NCBI RefSeq assembly: GCF_003026815.1 | Contig: NZ_PYOG01000019.1 | Span: 1-64,000, forward strand | Reading direction: 5' to 3' | Length of the DNA stretch: 64,000 bases | Source of the DNA: Photobacterium damselae | Lineage (GTDB): Bacteria; Pseudomonadota; Gammaproteobacteria; Enterobacterales; Vibrionaceae | Shown: in pieces, positions 60,429-64,000 of the stretch | Numbering within the stretch: the stretch's first letter is position 1 | Layout of the letters: every line of letters starts with the position of its first letter | Made by a program: the position numbers and the translations under genes | Notes under the pieces: model-generated | Databases searched by the model: none | Seen by the model: only the letters and a program-made list of their open reading frames with translations | What the model was told of the DNA's origin: nothing

Positions 60429-61792
60429 TGGCGGTTCGTACGCTTAAAAGCTTTCAGCCATGGAGTCATTTTGGACTCGATGGCAAGCTTGCCTTTCGTA
60501 AGCCACTGGATATTCCTTTCGTAACCTACAGTAATCATACTCCTTGCTATGAAGCCAATGCCTATATCCACAGTTTGATTGTGAGAAACTTAAAAAGTGA
60601 CACTATTCGAGGATATGCCCACGATATCATCCACTTGGTTCACTTTATTGAAAAACAGCCATTATTGAGCCAATTTAGTCAACTTACTGATGCAACATTC
60701 ACTCTTTTCGTTCAATCACTACAGGCGGAGAGAACACCTCTTGGCGAACTACAACGCAAGAATAACTCCGTTATAAAGATTGCGCATACCTGTTTGGATT
60801 TTTTGCAGTTTATCCAAGAGTTTCATGATTTGAGTGCTTTCATTGGCAAAGATAAAAGTAACTCAATTCAGATACTTGAAAAACATTACAAGCGCAAACA
60901 GGAAGGCTATAAAGGGTTCATTGAAGGAACTAAAATTACGCACCCTGCTGTGCCAACTAAAGATGAGATCAAGAAACGTCATCCAGTTTCTTCTGACGAT
61001 GCTTTGCGTGTTTGGGAGCATATAAAGACTCAGGAAAACAAAGATAAACGTAGAAGAGATATGGCGTTATATACTGCAATGGAGCAGTTAGGTGGTCGAG
61101 TGTCCGAGCTTCATTTGATTAAAATGACCGATTACGAGGAAGCTAGACGCACAGGTATGCTCACTCTTACCACTTTGAAACGTAAAGATGATAACACCAC
61201 TCGAAAGATACCTGTCCCACACCTTTTGTTATCTGTGATAGCGGATTACATTAAAGTTCGTAAGAAAGTCATGAGGAAGAAAAAAGCCCAGCATGATTAC
61301 CTATTTGTCAGCTTAAAAACAGGTCTACGCTTGTCCGCAGATTCATGGACAACGTACATGAACTCATGGAAAAGAGAGCTTGGTATCGAGGGAGAGTTAC
61401 ACCCGCACTTATGGAGACACGCATTTATAACAGATAAGCTCAAAGAGCTTATTCTTGCCACTAAAGAAGTGAATGATAAGGACGATTTCCGAAAGCACTT
61501 ACTTCACACGCAAACGTTTAAAATGCAGTTACAGCAGTGGACAGGCCATAGAATGCTTAGCTCTTTGGATACCTACATCGACCTCGCCTTTGCAGATATC
61601 CACGGCTACACAGAGGTTTATAACGCTGTATCTCTTAAGTCGAGTGTTGATTTGGCAAAGCGTCAGATTGAGTTGTTAGAAGAGCAGATAGCAAGGAAGG
61701 AGTTAACGCCTACCGCTGCACTTGGTGAGATGAAGAAACTATTGGAAGCTTTTCAATCCGATATTGATAAAAGCATTGTATCGTCACAGTAA
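60428..61792 (+). CDS. Tyrosine recombinase/integrase
   Basis: 454 aa with a complete catalytic domain. The N-terminal SAM-like core-binding domain (about 40-150) contains YIHSLIVRNLKSDTIRGYAH. The catalytic residues are R224 in AMEQLGGRVSELHLIKM, Lys in TLKRKDDNTTRKIPV (about 250), H327-x-x-R330 in HPHLWRHAF, G373-H374 in QWTGHRMLSS and Y383 in LDTYIDLAF. A helical tail (about 405-450) follows. Its ATG overlaps the preceding stop by 1 nt, behind AAAGGAGAGG. Last gene of the module; it could be the GmtY counterpart. Confidence 0.88.
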   Translation: MAVRTLKSFQPWSHFGLDGKLAFRKPLDIPFVTYSNHTPCYEANAYIHSLIVRNLKSDTIRGYAHDIIHLVHFIEKQPLLSQFSQLTDATFTLFVQSLQAERTPLGELQRKNNSVIKIAHTCLDFLQFIQEFHDLSAFIGKDKSNSIQILEKHYKRKQEGYKGFIEGTKITHPAVPTKDEIKKRHPVSSDDALRVWEHIKTQENKDKRRRDMALYTAMEQLGGRVSELHLIKMTDYEEARRTGMLTLTTLKRKDDNTTRKIPVPHLLLSVIADYIKVRKKVMRKKKAQHDYLFVSLKTGLRLSADSWTTYMNSWKRELGIEGELHPHLWRHAFITDKLKELILATKEVNDKDDFRKHLLHTQTFKMQLQQWTGHRMLSSLDTYIDLAFADIHGYTEVYNAVSLKSSVDLAKRQIELLEEQIARKELTPTAALGEMKKLLEAFQSDIDKSIVSSQ

Positions 61793-61802
61793 GGTTCATC
61801 AC

Positions 61803-61834
61803 ACATCACCAATCGGTCACATCACCAATCGGTC
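61803..61834. repeat. 16-bp direct tandem repeat downstream of the recombinase module
   Basis: ACATCACCAATCGGTC occurs twice head to tail (61803-61818 and 61819-61834), 10 nt after the stop of the last recombinase. A partial extra copy (CATCAC) precedes it. This is the only feature of the 156-bp gap between two convergent genes. It could be a recombinase or regulator binding site. Confidence 0.8.
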
Positions 61835-61948
61835 GCGTAACACGCCTTTGGACAGAAATGAGGTAGCGTTAATGCCCTAAGTCATGAAGTTTGGATAAGC
61901 TAGGTTTATGACATAATGATTAGATTAGAGAACAACTCTCAGTCCAGT

Positions 61949-63763
61949 CTAAAAATCTATCTTATCAAGCCACTCGGTATGCTTTTTTCGTTCTTCGTGT
62001 TGCCATTTCAAACTCCATATCCAATCATCTGCTCTTGGTGAACAATCAGAGCATTTATCACAATGATTTTGCTTAAACCCTAACGCAAACTCTGGCCCCT
62101 TAGAGTTATCGAATACCTTGATTAACAAGTTCCCAGTTCCAACTGTGTGTTTATGCTTTAAACAAGTCATAATAGGCATACTCAGAGAGTGCATTCCTAA
62201 CTGTTGAGCTATCATCCCTCTCGGTCGGTAATCAACAAACATATACTCACAATGACCAATAATATTTGTTGGATCATAATTGGCTAAACCTATTGCGATG
62301 AACTGCCCCTCTCTTGAAGCAGGATCATCTGGGTCCATACCAAGGTTTTTAGCCATCTCAGCAAAGAATTGTTTTTGCTCTTCAATGCTGGCTTCATAAA
62401 GTGGCTTTGGTTCTTCTTTACTAGCCATTACATTATCAAGTGCATCCAATAAGTTTTCAGCACTCGGACAATGCTCAATAATTAAAGATTTAACGTCAAA
62501 CCTTACAATAGTTTTAAGCTCGGATTGTAGGTTAACCATAAGATACAGCTGCTCAATTTTTCTGATATCACTAACAATTGACGAGTACATCAATACTGTG
62601 TGAAGCATCTTTTCAATCCACTCATCTAGGAATACGATAGCCTCATTAGACCCACGTGCATTGTGAATGGTTTTAAACACACCTATAGATAAAGCAACAT
62701 CACACATCAAATCTGCCAAGATATTAAACTGACTTAAGTTTATCAGTCTGTGGCACATGTTTATTATCTTCTGTAACTGAGCACAAGCCTCATGATATTG
62801 CTTGTGTATTTCTCGGTTCATAAACAAGTATTCAAAACTATCAGATTTGAAGTTTTCATTTGAATGATGTTGCGCATTTAGCTTTTCAACTTGAATACTA
62901 AATAGTGCGCTTCTTGCTTTAGCTATCGCTGTAAGACGGTAAACTGACTGTTTTTGCTCTCTTGCACAGACAATTAAGTACTCGCATAGCTTAAGTTGCT
63001 CTTCAATCTGTTCATTTTTGACTCGTTTATAAGGAGCAACCTTAAAAGCGTAATCGAAGTAAAGTGCAGCCAAGAACCTATCTTTAGTTGGCACAATGCG
63101 CGATTGAATAATGTCACTAGCTTGCTGATAAAGCTCATCAAATGATCTAGCAAGTAAGAGTCGGTCTAACTTGATATGGTAAGCCTTAAACAGAGCATCA
63201 CCGACTTGTTCGATACATGTGTTCAAAGCTTCTGGTGGAAGGGTTTTGCAGTTGTTAACGGCAAGCTTAAGGTCTCGTAAAGAAAGATAATCCCAGCATT
63301 CTTGAACAGCCACCAGTAACTTATCAAATGCTGCAGAGTCGTTTCGTTCTAGCTTATTTTCAACGGGTAAATGGACAGTTAGCGAATCTGTAGATGAGTC
63401 TCGTACTTTTTCTAAGATCTCTTTATTATCAGTAACAGACACCCAGTAAATCTCTTCACTAGACACTTCAACCACTACCAATATCACGGGAATATTGAAC
63501 TCGAGATAATACTGAAGGCGGGCGCGAAAAACCGAGAAAGACAACTTCTGTCCTTCATCAATAAATGAACAGTTCTCTTGACCTTTAAGCTGAATTTTAA
63601 ACAAGCTTTCTTGACCGAGAGCTTTGCCACTTGAATCTTTTAACTCTATCTCACAATCAATGCCATAATCATCCTGATCTTCTTGACTTCGGATAATCCA
63701 GTTTAGAGGTGCTTTATAATTAAAAATTCGCCCTGCTGCTGCGCCTATTTCTCCTGCATTCAT
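61949..63763 (-). CDS. DUF4365-domain protein, putative defence nuclease
   Basis: 604 aa, island cargo. The N-terminal 130 residues match the DUF4365 pattern, a PD-(D/E)xK-like nuclease fold: GEIGAAAGRIFNYKAPLNW (Glu in helix A), then DDYGIDCEIEL (D36, E38), then FKIQLKG (Q58-x-K60). LVVVEVSSEEIYWVS also fits. The middle (about 140-480) is mostly helical with no recognised domain. The C terminus carries a CDKCSDC cluster (C568, C571, C574) that may bind metal. DUF4365 domains occur in many anti-phage systems, often fused to sensor or effector parts. It is convergent to the recombinase module, which suggests independent expression. The start ATG has AAGG upstream. No toxin or methylase partner is visible within the window. 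Confidence 0.78.
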   Translation of the reverse strand: MNAGEIGAAAGRIFNYKAPLNWIIRSQEDQDDYGIDCEIELKDSSGKALGQESLFKIQLKGQENCSFIDEGQKLSFSVFRARLQYYLEFNIPVILVVVEVSSEEIYWVSVTDNKEILEKVRDSSTDSLTVHLPVENKLERNDSAAFDKLLVAVQECWDYLSLRDLKLAVNNCKTLPPEALNTCIEQVGDALFKAYHIKLDRLLLARSFDELYQQASDIIQSRIVPTKDRFLAALYFDYAFKVAPYKRVKNEQIEEQLKLCEYLIVCAREQKQSVYRLTAIAKARSALFSIQVEKLNAQHHSNENFKSDSFEYLFMNREIHKQYHEACAQLQKIINMCHRLINLSQFNILADLMCDVALSIGVFKTIHNARGSNEAIVFLDEWIEKMLHTVLMYSSIVSDIRKIEQLYLMVNLQSELKTIVRFDVKSLIIEHCPSAENLLDALDNVMASKEEPKPLYEASIEEQKQFFAEMAKNLGMDPDDPASREGQFIAIGLANYDPTNIIGHCEYMFVDYRPRGMIAQQLGMHSLSMPIMTCLKHKHTVGTGNLLIKVFDNSKGPEFALGFKQNHCDKCSDCSPRADDWIWSLKWQHEERKKHTEWLDKIDF

Positions 63764-63901
63764 AGTGAAGCCTTATAGATTCTAAAGCCCTTATTTTAAC
63801 CGGACGCTGTAACAATTTAAATGTAGCAAATCAAAATGATAGTTATATCAGATTACTTTAAGTAAGCTAAAACTAGAATCGTGATATGTAAACGAAAGAT
63901 A

Positions 63902-63920
63902 CCCCAAACTCACTTTGGGG
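63902..63920. terminator. Hairpin, possibly the end of a gene beyond the window
   Basis: CCCCAAA (63902-63908) pairs with TTTGGGG (63914-63920). On the minus strand it is followed by TATCTTTCGTTT, so it could terminate a minus-strand gene lying right of 64000. Apart from it, the 237 bp from 63764 to 64000 hold the promoter region of the DUF4365 gene and no visible gene. Confidence 0.4.
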
Positions 63921-64000
63921 CATAAATGTTTTAGCTGGCAGCAGTTTCGCTCTCTATCTGAATACTGTGACTGAATCAGTTGTTGCACCTAACGATTAAG

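Larger units (their letters stand above)
54988..64000 (+). mobile_element. Integrative island inserted in comM (left part; right end outside the window)
   Basis: Host homology in comM stops at about 54987 inside the Walker B codons, and everything from there to the window end is accessory. The first genes are four overlapping or closely spaced recombination genes (55142-61792), then a convergent DUF4365 cargo gene. No transposase of the DDE type and no terminal inverted repeats are visible. The module resembles Gamma-Mobile-Trio islands, Tn554-like transposons and SE elements, all of which use several tyrosine recombinases. comM is a known integration hot spot, as for AbaR islands of Acinetobacter. 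At least 9 kb long. Confidence 0.88.

Noticed and set aside
63983..64000. ACCTAAC near the window edge matching the RYYYAAC end of an integron attC site
   Set aside because: Seven degenerate bases are too few, the paired half is outside the window, and no cassette-like gene precedes it.
54990..64000. Possible terminal inverted repeat: CTTAATC at the left junction and on the minus strand at the window edge
   Set aside because: Only 7 bp match and the right edge is an arbitrary window cut, not a junction with comM.

Overview
The window is the replication-origin neighbourhood of the main chromosome of a member of the Vibrionaceae (Vibrio or a close relative). Three things point there: the gene order (hemG-trkH-yigZ-fadBA; glyQS-avtA; gyrB-recF-dnaN-dnaA; an amino-acid ABC transporter between dnaA and rpmH; rpmH-rnpA-yidD-yidC-mnmE-mioC-oriC-mnmG-rsmG-parAB-atpIBEFHAGDC-glmU; ilvGMEDA-comM), the protein sequences, and the ParABS1-type parS sites. 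Species cannot be fixed by eye.

Layout. 1-400: first bases of a 16S rRNA and its leader with boxA, P2 and P1, reading out of the window on the minus strand. 0.4-16 kb: heme, potassium and fatty-acid beta-oxidation genes, acuI, tusA, a GDT1-family cation exporter behind a yybP-ykoY manganese riboswitch, a YiaD-like lipoprotein, glyQS and avtA, with two parS sites. 16-22.4 kb: the gyrB-recF-dnaN-dnaA cluster on the minus strand, preceded by a leader dense in GATC and DnaA boxes. 22.7-25 kb: amino-acid ABC transporter whose ATPase gene is broken by an exact 26-bp tandem duplication. 25-34 kb: rpmH to parB around oriC (29.69-30.0 kb; 16 GATC sites and three consensus DnaA boxes). 34.4-46 kb: the ATP synthase operon, glmU, and a glmR-glmS pair with a perfect 21-bp palindrome at the glmR promoter. 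46-47 kb: two paralogous small XRE regulators. 47-53.8 kb: ilvGMEDA with an attenuation leader.

54-64 kb is the accessory part. comM is cut inside its Walker B motif at about position 54987, and an island of at least 9 kb begins there. Its left end carries four tightly packed genes: a degenerate tyrosine-recombinase-fold protein (about 780 aa), a tyrosine recombinase with the full catalytic set (803 aa), a small coiled-coil protein (175 aa) and a second full tyrosine recombinase (454 aa). This resembles Tn554-type tnpABC modules, the Gamma-Mobile-Trio (GmtY/GmtZ/GmtX) islands and the SE-type integrative elements. The first visible cargo gene, convergent to the module, encodes a 604-aa protein with an N-terminal DUF4365/PD-(D/E)xK-like domain, a long helical middle and a C-terminal Cys cluster; it is a candidate anti-phage protein. 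The right end of the island and the rest of comM lie outside the window.
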